A stretch of 64,000 nt of DNA from Catonia carolina (lineage: Eukaryota > Arthropoda > Insecta > Hemiptera > Achilidae). The notes under the pieces are model-generated. The model was not told the DNA's origin and searched no databases. It saw only the letters and a list, made by a program, of their open reading frames with translations. Location: assembly GCA_035578175.1 (NCBI GenBank), contig JAQMRL010000001.1, positions 188,990,783-189,054,782 on the forward strand, read 5' to 3'. The translations under genes were made by a program, and so were the position numbers. Each line of letters starts with the position of its first letter. Position 1 is the stretch's first letter. Of this stretch, positions 1-10,103 are shown piece after piece.

Positions 1-200
1 TTCTATATTACATTGTTCTATTATATTGAAATGTTCATCTATTTTACCAAATTTATGTTTTTCTTCTTTTATATGATTGGTATAGTTAGATATAATGTAG
101 TCACATTTCAGTGCTTTTTTATGTTCATTATACCTCACTTGAAAATTACGACTAGTCATACCAATGTAAAATTTTTTACAATCCTCATTAAAATAAAATT
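1..200 (-). mobile_element. Penelope-like element, GIY-YIG endonuclease fragment
   Basis: Read on the minus strand from about 198 down to the window edge, the sequence encodes about 65 uninterrupted residues. They start NEDCKKFYIGMTSRNF and continue with a conserved R-Y-N-E-H and a later N-H-I-K-E-E-K-H-K-F-G stretch. The YIG-x-T-x-R-x-F...EH pattern is that of the GIY-YIG endonuclease at the C-terminus of Penelope-like retroelements. The GIY half of the motif is missing because a stop codon precedes the segment, so the copy is truncated there. It runs off the left edge. The plus-strand frame over the same bases is a shadow. Family assignment is from motif recognition only. Confidence 0.7.
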
Positions 201-285
201 AAAATAAAGGTGACGCAGTTTAAAAAGAAGGTTAGTGAAATTATTGTATTAATTCATTATATGAAATAGAAAGATTTATTCATAA
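198..285 (+). repeat. Inverted pseudo-LTR fragment of the Penelope-like element
   Basis: The stretch AAAATAAAGG..CAG-TTAAAAA-AAGGTTAGTGAAATT, ending near TTATATGAAATAG, aligns with the outer end of the inverted repeat arms at 38074-38405. It lies in the orientation opposite to the adjacent endonuclease fragment. A partial inverted terminal repeat abutting a 5'-truncated coding part is a known arrangement in Penelope-like elements. Confidence 0.55.
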
Positions 286-1005
286 CATAATGTTTTAGGA
301 GAGTTAACCCTTTGCAAGCTATTGACGCTTGTATCCGCTATGATTTAGATCCTATAACATTAAAAAGTCTCATGAAACTATTAAATGTTTTAAATGTTTG
401 ATAAAGGTTAAGTTAATGAACTAGTAATATTAATTTCAAACATTATTATAAAATGTATTACTATAAAATTGTATTAGTTTTGCTTACTGATAATATAGTT
501 TGCTTTTATATTGAGTAAAAACTTAATGATGAATGGCATCGTTTAAATATCTGTATCTCTTTGTAACTAAATCTGTTTTACTCAATACCATTCCATGTTC
601 AATCCAATGTGAACTTCTTTTATTGTAACGCAATGTCTTGTATAGTAGATAGTCGTATGATAGCAAGACTAATTCTTTTTATAGACTGGTAGTATTGGTG
701 TGATATTTTCATTATATTAGGTGTTTATTAAATAAACAACGTTGAACAAATTTTGTTCTAAGAAATGCTAATAGTTAGATGTTCAGATAAGATGTATCAA
801 ATAGAACAATACAAAATTTACTTTAATGGTGTGTTGAGAACTGCCATGTGTTTCCTTTACCAGTAATTATAATTGTTACAATAATGATTTATGTTAATTC
901 AGAAAGATTAAAATACTCATTTAAAAAAATTTGACTCTACATTGTGGAGAGTTTTGTGTTGATAAAAAAATTTTCTTTGTTAACAAAACCCTTTTGTTTT
1001 TACAG
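286..1005. other. Pfk intron, nothing recognised
   Basis: AT-rich sequence ending in a good 3' splice site (TTTTGTTTTTACAG) at 1005. I see no coding exon, repeat family or RNA gene in it. Confidence 0.5.
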
Positions 1006-1103
1006 AAATGAAAAGTGTAATGACAATTACAATACTGAATTTATATATCGCTTATATTCTGAAGAAGGAAAAGGATTGTTTAGTGCACGTATGAATGTTT
1101 TAG
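1006..1103 (+). CDS. Pfk: 6-phosphofructokinase, internal exon
   Basis: ATP-dependent 6-phosphofructokinase phosphorylates fructose 6-phosphate to fructose 1,6-bisphosphate in cytosolic glycolysis. The 98-nt exon follows the acceptor TTTTTACAG and ends at TTAG|GTAAAC. It encodes [20 protein letters not shown] followed by [12 protein letters not shown] plus the first base of a Gly codon, which corresponds to the C-terminal half of animal PFK. The first base completes a codon begun upstream. The phase-1 end joins exactly to the exon at 8176, which rebuilds the PROSITE phosphofructokinase signature (R-x4-G-H-x-Q-Q-G-G-x5-D-R) across the junction. Earlier exons are outside the window. The following intron of about 7 kb is filled with transposons. 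Confidence 0.9.
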
Positions 1104-1233
1104 GTAAACCAAATTATTATATTTTATTTTTTATTTTATATAGCTTCCTGATCTTATTTTCAAAGATGACCATTATTCTGACTACAAGTTTAGGAAGAGT
1201 GAGTAACTCTGAACAACACTAAACATTTCCATT

Positions 1234-1292
1234 TAACCTAGAACTTGACATGTCCTATACTCCCTTTGGAGTCTCCTGGATGCAAAAAAAAG
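1234..1292 (+). mobile_element. Very short 3' end of CR1-like LINE
   Basis: About 50 bp beginning TTGACATGTCCTATACTCCC, followed by the terminal hairpin and an A-rich tail, match the 3' terminus of the CR1-like LINE at 1670-6490 in the opposite orientation. It is either an extremely 5'-truncated second insertion or a rearranged end of the neighbouring copy. With 1690-1737 it forms an inverted repeat spaced by about 400 bp. Confidence 0.7.
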
Positions 1293-1754
1293 AACATGCA
1301 CTCCATTGCAAATAATTTTTGCTTTATCATAGCAACTAAATATTGTATCTAAATAAGAAGTGCCACTTGTTTTTTTTCAAGTTTGCGGCAGGTGGTATTT
1401 TAAAGTAATTTCACTTGATCTGCTAGTTCCAGGGATATAAAGAATAGTTCAGTTTCTTTACTTATTCAGTTGAGTGATTGAATTAATGGAAAACTGAAAA
1501 AGTAAAGGTGATACTAACATAGTCACAGTCATCTCTGAAGGTAATTGTTCCAAATATTTTTAAACTAGCCGGGTCACTTATTCACTGGTTTGAATCTTAC
1601 ATTTAAAACGCCACAGAGACCAAAAATAAGTTTTCTTTTATTGTGAAGATTAAATATCCAGATATTCTTCTTTTTTTTCTTTTTTTTTGTTACTTGCATC
1701 CTGGAGACTCCAAAGGGAGTATAGGACATGTCAAGATAAAATTGATGAACTGAA

Positions 1755-1975
1755 AGTTGATCACCAATGTGATAAATTTATTACTTACCACCAAAATTTT
1801 TTTTTGCTACTGCTTACTTCAGTAGGCTTGTCATGAACCCTATTGAATTAAATATCACACACAATAAATAATAAAAATAAATCAAACACAATGATAAATT
1901 CATCACTTACCAATAATTTCCCCCTACCACTGCTTAACTCAGCAGGCTTGTCATGAACCCCTTTGTATCAAATTG
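1755..1975. repeat. Two tandem units in the LINE 3' UTR
   Basis: Two diverged direct copies of about 100 bp, at about 1760-1855 and 1870-1975. Each contains a TGATAAAT..ATCACTTACCA-like start, a CTACTGCTTA-CTCAG segment and the shared block AGGCTTGTCATGAACCC. They lie between the RT stop and the LINE 3' terminus. Confidence 0.7.
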
Positions 1976-2012
1976 TACACAATATTTGTTTAATTAAAGT
2001 TAAATACCAAAA

Positions 2013-3992
2013 CTATTTAGAAAGGAATTCGTGCACACTGTAAAATGTTTCATCAATCAAATATTGTTTTAGCTTTTTTTTAAAATGACTTAAATTGTCA
2101 CAACTTTTTAAACCTTGAGGCAATTTATTGATGTATTTTCTACCTGCATAAGTTGGTTTTTGTTCAAACAATTTAGTGTTGTGATTAGCAACATAATAAT
2201 CGATTCTGTTTCTTGTGTAGTGGTTGTGAACATCTAAATTCTATAAAAAGGTATTTTTCTTTACGTACATTATCACTTCAAAAATGTACAAAGAAGGAAC
2301 CGTGAGCAATTGCAGCTCTTTAAATAGTGATCTGCATGATGTAAGCTGGTTGACTCCCATCATACACCTAATAGCTTTTTTCTGTATTTTAAAAACTCTT
2401 TCCATGTTACCCTGTGATGAATTACCCCATACTAATATGGCATACCTGATATGAGATAAAATTAAACCATGATAAGCTGCTATAAGCAATTTTTTATCAT
2501 TTAATCTGGCAATTTGTTTTAATGCAAATACCCCAGATGATATTTTACTACAAATTTGATCGGTGTAATAATCCCACGATAGGGTCCTATCTAGTGACAC
2601 TCCTAGAAACTTCACTGTTTGCACATGATCTAGGATATTATTTTGTATCAAGACATCCACTTCTCTGTTTTCCCTTACATTGTGTTTGTTTTTGAACTGT
2701 AAGAACTGACACTTTTTCCCATTAACTGTTAACATCAATTCATTCAGAAATTGGACTACAGATTCTACGCTAATCTGTGTGTTCACTTCGAGACTATCTA
2801 CCAGCAAACTTTTGTTTATGATTGAAGTATCATCAGCAAACAATAAAGCTTTACTGTTGGGTAAGATATCTGGTAATCTATTTATATACAACAAAAACAA
2901 AATGGGACCTAAAATTGAACCCTGTGGAACACCAGCTTTGACATCAAGCTTTTCAGACAAAATTTTTGTAAGTTTCCCCCTAACTACTCTAGTTATTTCT
3001 ACGCACTGTACTCTACCTACCAGATAAGACTGAAACCATTTAAGTTCTACGTCCCTAATACCTAATGACTCTAACATTTTCAACAAAACTTCATGATCAA
3101 CACAGTCGAAAGCTTTACTGAGATCTAAAAACACAGCTAAGGCTTTCTCTCCTGCATCCAATATATCAACTATCTGCTCAAAAAGTGAGACAATAGCAGT
3201 TTTGGTTGACTTACCCTTTTGGAAACCATGCTGATCTTTTGAGATGATAAGGTTTTCAGTCAAAAAATTGATTAACCTAGTGAACACTACCTTTTCAAAA
3301 ATTTTGCTAATAGTGTTTAATATACTTATGGGCCTATAATTTTCAACTACTTGGGTATTGCCATTCTTAAACCCAGGCAATATTTTACCTTCCTTCAGTT
3401 GCTTTGGAAATACACCTCTTTCCAGGGAGAAGTTAATTAGATGAAGGAGAGGTGTTAATAAAAACGTTTTACATTTTTTAACAACAATACTTGAGATCCC
3501 ATCTAACCCTACCGTTTTCTTACTTTTTAAGCTATCGATAACTGATTCTAGTTCCTCATATGAAACTGAGCTAAATACAAAATTATCTACAACTCTATCC
3601 CCCCTAACTTCATAATATCCCTCAGTTTCCGTAATCTGCTGTTTAAGCTTTGAAGCTACTTCCTGATAATACTTATTAAAATAATTACTAATTTCTGATC
3701 CATTCTCTATAACTTCATTATTACTATTAACAATTTTTGGTATATCTGTGTATCCCCTATTACTAACTACATTCCGATTCCTATTTATTATTTCCCATAT
3801 TGCTGAGTTTAAATTAGTTGATTTACGAAGGACTTCAGCAGTTTTTTTGCATTTAGCACTCTGAACTTTTTTAGCATAATATTTTTTAATTTGTTTGTAT
3901 CTTTGCTCATTCAATTCTTTTTTATCTGATTTGAACTCAGAGTAGACATCTCTGACTTCAGATTTCAGTTTCAAAATATCCCCTGTAATCCA
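2013..3992 (-). pseudogene. CR1-like LINE reverse transcriptase with two nonsense codons
   Basis: The reverse transcriptase part of the LINE. Recognisable blocks in order are FKNGNTQVVENYRPISILNT (fingers), GFQKGKSTKTA, FLDLSKAFDCVDHEVLLKML (motif A), AGVPQGSILGPILFLLYIN (motif B), ALLFADDTSI (the catalytic FADD box) and VKFLGVSLDR. A TAA at 3993-3995 separates it from the endonuclease in the same frame. A TAG at 2241-2243 interrupts the C-terminal domain where the sister fragment at 17985-18383 has a Gln codon. After that stop the frame continues through NHNTKLFEQKPTYAGRKYI to the natural stop at 2013. The catalytic residues are intact, so this copy died by point mutations. Confidence 0.9.
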
Positions 3993-4765
3993 TTAGTCTA
4001 TTTCACTAATTCTCTTTGTTAAAACTACCCTTTTTACTGGACAACTACTATTATAGTGAAATTTTAAAGTTTCAATAAAATAATGATATTTTTGATTAAT
4101 TTCGGAAGCATTGATAACAGTCTTCCAATCTTCTTTGGATAAACTGTGCAATAAACAATTTATATTACCCTTGTCCTCTTGCCTAATTTCTTTATTAACT
4201 TTTTGATTCAGGGCCTGACCACCTAAATGCTGAATTTCTATTACTTGGTACCCATGATCAGAGAATTCTGAACCCCCTAACCTAACCTGACAACTAACAA
4301 TATTTGTTAGAATATTATCTATTATCGTTTGAGAATGGCTAGTAATCCTTGTATAATCACTAACTTTTATATCCAGATTGTTCATGTTCACGATATCCCT
4401 GAACTCTTCGGACATTTTACTCTGAATAGCAAGATTTACATTATAATCACCCATAACAACAACTCTTAAGTACCGTTCAGTCAAACTCTCCAGCAATGCA
4501 CTGAACAATTTACAGAACTGGTCCCAATCACCATTTGGAGACCTATAAACACCAACGACAGCCATCCTTTCCTGTACCCCCAACCTAACTTCTAATCCTA
4601 CTACTTCCATATTCATTTCCTGAGAAAACCTGTCTACAAAAGGTAAGTTACGTGTATGTATGTTCCTACTAATATTAGTCAGTATACAGACTCCTCCACT
4701 TTTATGAAATTTCCTGCAGTAAGAAGCATTAATAGAAAACCCCGGAAAGCTAATCATAGGAATTA
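3993..4765 (-). pseudogene. CR1-like LINE AP-endonuclease domain, main part
   Basis: About 250 residues with exonuclease-endonuclease-phosphatase motifs: GGVCIL, VVGVYRSP, VVVMGDYNVN, a T-x-I-D-N-I-L-T block and the C-terminal SDHGYQVIEI. This domain nicks target DNA to prime reverse transcription. Its N-terminus (ILHQNIQYLSNKIDRVEIFL and MVLFTEHGLK) is in another frame just upstream. The two are split by a one-base shift beside a 15-bp tandem duplication (GGGTTAAAAAGTAAT twice, about 4772-4801). The next stop is an in-frame TAA before the RT. Confidence 0.85.
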
Positions 4766-6177
4766 CTTTTTAACCCATTACTTTTTAACCCATGTTCGGT
4801 GAATAATACCATATCTGGGTTCTCAGACCTTAAAAATATTTCAACTCTATCTATTTTATTACTTAAATATTGAATATTTTGGTGCAAAATAGAGAAGTGA
4901 GATGTATTCCTAACCTGAACTTGATTGATGAAATCATTTTGTGCACCTACCTGTTTATTTCCTATAATTTCTGCATCTGTTGGTAGTGGATGCACTAACC
5001 TATCATCCGGATTTAAACCTAACCTGTCATTACCTATTTGTAGCACCTCTGATTGCTTAATATGAGGTTGGGTTGTCATAACATAACCTACCCTTCTTTT
5101 TCTTAACTTTTTCTCCCCTTTTAGCCATTTCATTAAAAAAGTATCCTTAGATTTTAATTTATCTGGGAGTTTACATGTAACGAGGGAAGCTAATCTATCA
5201 CACAGTATGTTTTTGCCAGTTAAATTTAAATGTAACCCATGTTTAGTATAGTTATCATGATTTAACCTTTCATTGATAAAGTTGATTTTTACCCTTTCAA
5301 TTGTTTTATTTTTTAGGCTGTTAATTCTTTTATGCATTTCGCGGTTTGTTTTACTTATAACTTTGTTTACTTCTGGCTTGTCATACCGAAAGGGAATAGC
5401 GTTTATTATTAAATTAGTTTTATTACTTAGTGGAACCAATTCTTCGAATGTTTTTAAGATTTGAGGAGTGTTTTTAAGTTGTTTTGATTCTATGTCATTG
5501 GTTCCTCCAAGAATTATTAAATGGTCATTTATACCTAAGGTTTTTACATTGTCTTTAGATGACTTAACAACTTCTTTTAGAGGAGCATTCGGCTTAAACA
5601 CTACTTTTACTTCAAATTCAGAATTTAGTTTTTTATCTAACAATTCCCAACATTCACGGCCATGACTATCCGCCAATACTAGGACTTTGTTTTTCCTATT
5701 ATTATTATTACTTTTGGTAGACGGTTAGTCCCTACACCTTCACTATACAAAAGTTTCGTAGGACCGTTTTTATTTGTAATTTTAGTATCATTTTTAGTGC
5801 CGTTTATTTTTTTACTATTTTTATTGTCATTAGTTTTTGCAGCATTTAACTCATTTAGAAGTTTTAAATTGACTACTTTTATTTCATTTTCTAAGGCCCG
5901 GTTTGCTTCCAATAATTTAGCGATTTCAGTTTTGTGGTCCATATCATTTATTCTTATTATTTCTTTTAGCGAAGCTATTTCCTGCTCTAATTTATTTCTA
6001 AGTTCCTCGTTTATTTTGTTACTACTTATTATTGCATCCCTAATGTTTTTTTTGATCTTCATTTAATTTAGCTACCTTTTTTTCTAAACTAATCGGAGAT
6101 TTAAAATTTACATGGGACCGCGTAACGGGAGGAGAAGACTTAATTTGTTTACCTAAACTTGAATTTTTAGTGGCCAT
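4766..6177 (-). pseudogene. CR1-like LINE: coiled coil + SGNH esterase region, fused to the endonuclease start
   Basis: The start ATG at 6177 opens MATKNSSLGKQIKSSPPVTR. A shift in an A-run near 6050 leads into a lysine- and glutamate-rich coiled coil (about 5790-6060). A second shift near 5690 leads into an SGNH-hydrolase-like domain with the blocks LADSHGREC (Ser nucleophile), ILGGTNDIE and KHGLHLNLTGK (Asp/His region). A basic linker (KGEKKLRKRR) follows, and the frame then runs straight into the endonuclease start ILHQNIQYLSNKI with no stop or new ATG. CR1-group ORF1 proteins are known to carry such esterase domains, but here ORF1 and ORF2 appear as one frame. Confidence 0.8.
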
Positions 6178-6574
6178 TCCTAACAATTAATAAACTTTAA
6201 CTAATTATCTTAAACAATTTAAACTTTGTATTTACTTTAAGTCACAGACTATTTTAGAACTACCGGCGAACTTCCTAACCTCAAAACTATCGACAAACTA
6301 ATTTGATACAATACTTAAATTTATTGGAAAGAAAAAGAAAAACTTATACGTACAATCTGAAACTAACTGTTTAAATAACTTATTAAACTAAAATTATACT
6401 TATAGGAAGTGAATCTATTTCAAAATCTTCTAAATAATCGGGAGCTAACTTCACAGCTGTGTTGACACTAGAATCCAATATGGCGGACCTCTTCTCTTCA
6501 TAGCATAGGCCATCTAGTCTGTTCATGTTTTATTTCTTTACTAGAAAGCTGTAAATAAAATAAATTACTCTCAG

Positions 6575-6795
6575 CATTGTAGAGATCTTCCCAAGCTTCT
6601 TTTTCCATCAGGTTTGTATCTCAGAATCCATTTTGGAATTCTAAATCCCTTCATTTACACTTGCTGTCTGCAACTCTCCTTGTATCACAATTTCAAATTC
6701 TGTTTTCTTCACTCTGTAAAAGTCCAAGTTTTACTGCTATACAGGAGAGTTGGAACTACCATTATGTTGTAAAATCTCATCAAAGTTTGTTTGAA
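6575..6795 (-). mobile_element. Degenerate LINE reverse transcriptase C-terminal fragment
   Basis: The minus strand reads KLRFYNIMVVPTLLYSSKTW followed, after stops and shifts, by RIPKWILRYKPDGKRSLGRS. This resembles the C-terminal region (..TLLYGSETW..; ..KPEGKRSLGRPRKRW) of the LINE group also present at 45081-46614. It is too broken to place more exactly. Confidence 0.6.
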
Positions 6796-7130
6796 AATCC
6801 AAATAATAAATAATTAAAGATCAAAGACACCTGCAAATCCTCTGCATCCTTTACTCATGGCTGAGCAATTACATTGTGTTTTTTGTTTGATATTGCCATG
6901 ATTAAACCAGGTGTTTTTTTTTTATTTTACGTCATCCATTCATGATTATTTTTTTGTTTTATATTGCCCGCTCATTATTATTACCGGTACTTAGTTATTT
7001 TTATTTTATCTCATCCACAATTAATTAAAATTACTCGTAGGTTATGATTGTCATTTATAGGGTACAAAGGAAGTACTTTTCTTATGCCTTGACTAATAAG
7101 CAGTCATATTTTTCAACCCAACAAATACAA

Positions 7131-7205
7131 CGGTAAACCACCTTACTCTTTATTTTATTTAATAAAACTTTATGGATTCACACTACCTTTTGGTTGTTGG
7201 CCTGA
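7131..7205 (+). repeat. Fragment of SINE family A
   Basis: GGTAAACCACCTTACTC, an AATAAAACTTTATGGATTCA segment and GTTGGCCTGAACATC match the 3' third of SINE A (for example 48855-48935) with substitutions. The 5' part is absent. Confidence 0.5.
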
Positions 7206-7301
7206 ACATCATTATTGAAATAATTATTACATGCATAACCTTAATAATCATACTTCTACTGGAAGTAAATGTCATCAGAATCATTGTGAGGGATGGTTTA
7301 A

Positions 7302-8032
7302 CCCTCTTGCGCCGCTCCGCATTTCACGCTAATGCTAAACTGTAATTGTCAAAACACACTCCCGAATAAATCCATTTAGCAAAATTCATTACTGATAAAA
7401 AATTACAGCTGCTTCTTATAATACGTACAGTTTTTGTGAGTATAAAAATGTGAAAATCGGTTACTCTTTACGGTTGCTATGAAATATTACAAAAGTTACA
7501 TTATTTGAAAAATTGGTAAAGGCTAATGAAGGAATTAGTTGGCTTTGTAACTCCCCCGCCTCCTGTAACGCTCTGTTATTGAATAAAGGCATGACCTTGC
7601 TTCAAGGAATAGGTTACTATAAAAATACAAAAATTACACCAGTTAAAAATTTCATGTGTCACAGCAAAGAAAGAAGAACAAATTTACATTCTCATAAACA
7701 TTTACATAACTTATCTCAGCAACGGCATAAACGTTCAATCTCTCTTGCGACAATAACACACACATACAGCTACTAAAATAGACTTACAGTTTTACCAACC
7801 CTAAAGATGAAATACTCCCAAAGCTGAAAGATTAAAAGTAAAACCAAAAGTTTGGTGGGCAAACTTCACCAGCACTATCGTAAGTAAATAGATAGTATTT
7901 TATATCAAATTTTACTACTTTTTTCAGCGCACATAATTTGAGATATCATACGCCGTAATGGCTTTATAAATATGGTCGCTCAAAGCTCGCAACTACCCTG
8001 ACCTTGAATATGCGGTTCCTGGCGCTCAAGGG
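7302..8032. mobile_element. piggyBac-like MITE with TTAA target duplication
   Basis: A 731-bp element flanked by TTAA at 7298-7301 and 8033-8036. The ends are imperfect inverted repeats: CCCTCTTGCGCCGCTCCGCA on the left and, reversed, CCCTTGAGCGCCAGGAACCG on the right. TTAA target sites and CCC-start termini are the signature of the piggyBac superfamily. No transposase is recognisable inside. The open frame at 7513-7776 has no resemblance I can name. Confidence 0.75.
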
Positions 8033-8175
8033 TTAAAGAAAATTTTGTTTTTATTTTTTAGCTGATTAAACTTTTATAATGTCTTAAGCTTTAAGTTTTT
8101 GAGCAGTGTAAGAGAGGATTCTTCATTGTTCTCTTCTATAATACAAAATCCTAAATTTAGTGATGTGTGTTACAG

Positions 8176-8395
8176 GTCACATGCAGCAAGGAGGTTCACC
8201 AACACCTTTTGATCGTAATATGGGAACAAAGCAAGGTGCTAGAAGTATCGACTGGTTTGTGGATCAGATTAATAAAAATAAAACTGGTAACGTTGTCTAT
8301 ACAAACTCACCAGAATCCGCTGTGCTCATGGGTATACAAAATAGATCGTATACGTTCGCACCACTCACGGAATTAGCAAAGGAAACAAATTTTGA
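8176..8395 (+). CDS. Pfk: 6-phosphofructokinase, internal exon
   Basis: A 220-nt exon following GTGTGTTACAG and ending at TTTTGA|GTGAGT. It completes the Gly codon begun at 1103 and encodes HMQQGGSPTPFDRNMGTKQG, a helix region, the block VVYTNSPESAVLMG and the final PLTELAKETNF. This is the sugar-phosphate-binding region of the C-terminal PFK half. The exon leaves two bases (GA) that join to a G from either terminal exon, so both downstream choices restore Glu. The ATG codons at its edge in the genomic sequence are not translation starts. Confidence 0.95.
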
Positions 8396-9340
8396 GTGAG
8401 TATTAAATATTTTCTACTAATTTTTGATATGAGCCTTTAATTGTTTTATAGTTAAGTAGTTAATGTCGCCCTAAAAATAATGAAAGCCAAATAGTATTGA
8501 ACAGTTACTTAATCTTCTTAATTTTTACATAGTGCGTGTGTTAAAAATTAGTTTTTGTAATAATGATACAGAAATTAACAAATAGGTTTTCGCAAAATTT
8601 TAAAATTTATTGCTTTCTGTGTTATAATTTTCTTGTATTTTTGAATTGTTATTTTTTGTTTAATTAGCTGATAGTGTAAATCGATTAGATTGTAGACCAC
8701 TTACTTGCTTTCTACCTGCACTAATCATCAATATTAATTGTTTTATTTTCACTGGCAGTTTTTGGTTTCCATCTTGACTGAAAACTCAGAAAAATATACA
8801 ACTGAACCCAAATCTCTACAACATGATAGATTTAAATACCATTGATACTACAGAGTGATTTTTTAGTCCTGTTACCCAAATGTTAATGTCTGGTAATTTT
8901 TTTCGAAGAAAGGGAAATTCTGTTTTGTGACATGAAGTTGGTAGCTGTACACAACCAGTATAGATACAGCAGTGTGAGTTAATTCTCCTTGAGCTGTGTA
9001 AAATTTTGTGCCGTTTCTGGTCGTGTTACAAACAACAGAATTTCTTTTACCCTAGTAGAACAACGGTTTCAAACATTTTATTCTTGAACAATATTTTGCT
9101 ATGAAATCGTACGCAAGCGTAAAAGAATCATTTCAAATTAAATTTGTTTGTGTACCTCCACCAGTAAAAGAAGTGCCTTTCAATTAATATACTTTGTTGT
9201 GACTTGATACTTTTTCCACTTAAACCCCATTCCCTTTAAACATTTTCCTAACTTACAAAGTTTCCAACTAAAATTTAGCCTTTCTTTCAAAACCGGTAAT
9301 AACGGTTCACATTTCGGCATCGCTTATTGATATAGGCCTA
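8396..9340. other. Pfk intron, nothing recognised
   Basis: AT-rich intron sequence downstream of a consensus GTGAGT donor. No exon, TIR pair or RNA gene was recognised. Confidence 0.4.
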
Positions 9341-10095
9341 ACCATTTCCTTTTTTTACCAGATGTCAAAAAAACTGTTGATGAAGAATTATCTTCTTCAC
9401 TGTCTTTAATCTTCTTCTTTATATTTCGAATTGTGGAAAGAGAAACATCATAGTAGTTATCCGCTCGCTCATGACTTTTGTTAAGAGGCACAGAAAGGTA
9501 TTTTTGTTTAGCTTCAACTTAACAGCATTTTATTACATTGCATATTAGATTTAGAGGTCCTCAGAAGAATGGGGAAACAGCTGGAAATCCTGCAGAGCGT
9601 AAAGATAAGAAAACTGACATACCTTGGACATATCATGAGGGGGCCTAAATATGAGATTCTGCATCTCATAATTCAAGGGAAACTCGTTGGTAAATGCTCG
9701 GTGGGACGCAGATGAATATCCTGGTTAAGAAACCTGAGAGAAGCATTTAACTGCTCGTCGCATGACCTTTTCAGAGCAGCAGTGGACAAGGTGCGACTGA
9801 CCATGATGATAGCTAACCTTCGTAATGGAGAAGGCACCTGAAGAAAAATATTAGATTTCATTCTGCACTGTTTGACCGGGTTTTCGAGAAACCGACATTT
9901 CTGTTTCAGTAGCAAACAGTTGTATTCGTACAGTTAACCTACAAAAAGTTCCGCTATATATTGTATGTTCTCTAAGTGTAGTTTGCCTTGTAGTGGTGGC
10001 GAACTAATCAAGGTAGTCGCGCATGCACACTGATGCTTCCCCCTTTACCCCTCCTTAAAACCAAAGGCAAACTTGTGACTGGAGTAACTATAGTA
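9341..10095 (-). mobile_element. Tc1/mariner-superfamily (DDE_3-type) deletion derivative
   Basis: The minus strand matches the element at 30420-30990 across its whole length, including the tail of the N-terminal helix-turn-helix region of the transposase and the 5' flank CACTGATGCTT..CCCTTTACCCCTC. A LINE fragment interrupts it at 9553-9847. The DDE core is missing in both copies, so they are non-autonomous relatives that share one internal deletion structure. Confidence 0.65.
9553..9847 (+). mobile_element. 5'-truncated LINE 3' end with 11-bp target duplication
   Basis: The plus strand encodes RRMGKQLEILQSVKIRKLTY, LGHIMRGPKYEILHLIIQGK and, after one stop, RNLREAFNCSSHDLFRAAVD, VRLTMMIANLRNGEGT and a stop. 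This is a typical C-terminal tail of a LINE reverse transcriptase with the YLGHIMR block. It ends in a short A-run. The host duplication ATATTAGATTT flanks it exactly at 9542-9552 and 9848-9858, which shows a real target-primed insertion into the DDE_3 derivative. Confidence 0.85.
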
Positions 10096-10103
10096 GGGAT
10101 TCA

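Larger units (their letters stand above)
1670..6490 (-). mobile_element. CR1-like non-LTR retrotransposon, nearly complete, inactivated
   Basis: A LINE on the minus strand inside the first visible Pfk intron. From its 5' end (near 6490) it carries a short leader, then a coiled-coil region, an SGNH/GDSL-type esterase domain, an AP-endonuclease domain and a reverse transcriptase. A 3' UTR follows with two roughly 100-bp tandem copies, then a terminal hairpin (ACTCC-N4-GGAGT) and an A-rich tail at 1665-1690. Fragments at 17886-18397 and 43393-43652 share the 3' end. The coding region is broken by frameshifts near 6050, 5690 and 4760 and by in-frame stops at about 3993 and 2241. The SGNH domain and overall order suggest the CR1/L2 group. 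The 5' boundary is approximate. Confidence 0.85.

Noticed and set aside
13..207. Plus-strand open frame at the window start
   Set aside because: It is the antisense shadow of the GIY-YIG coding fragment.
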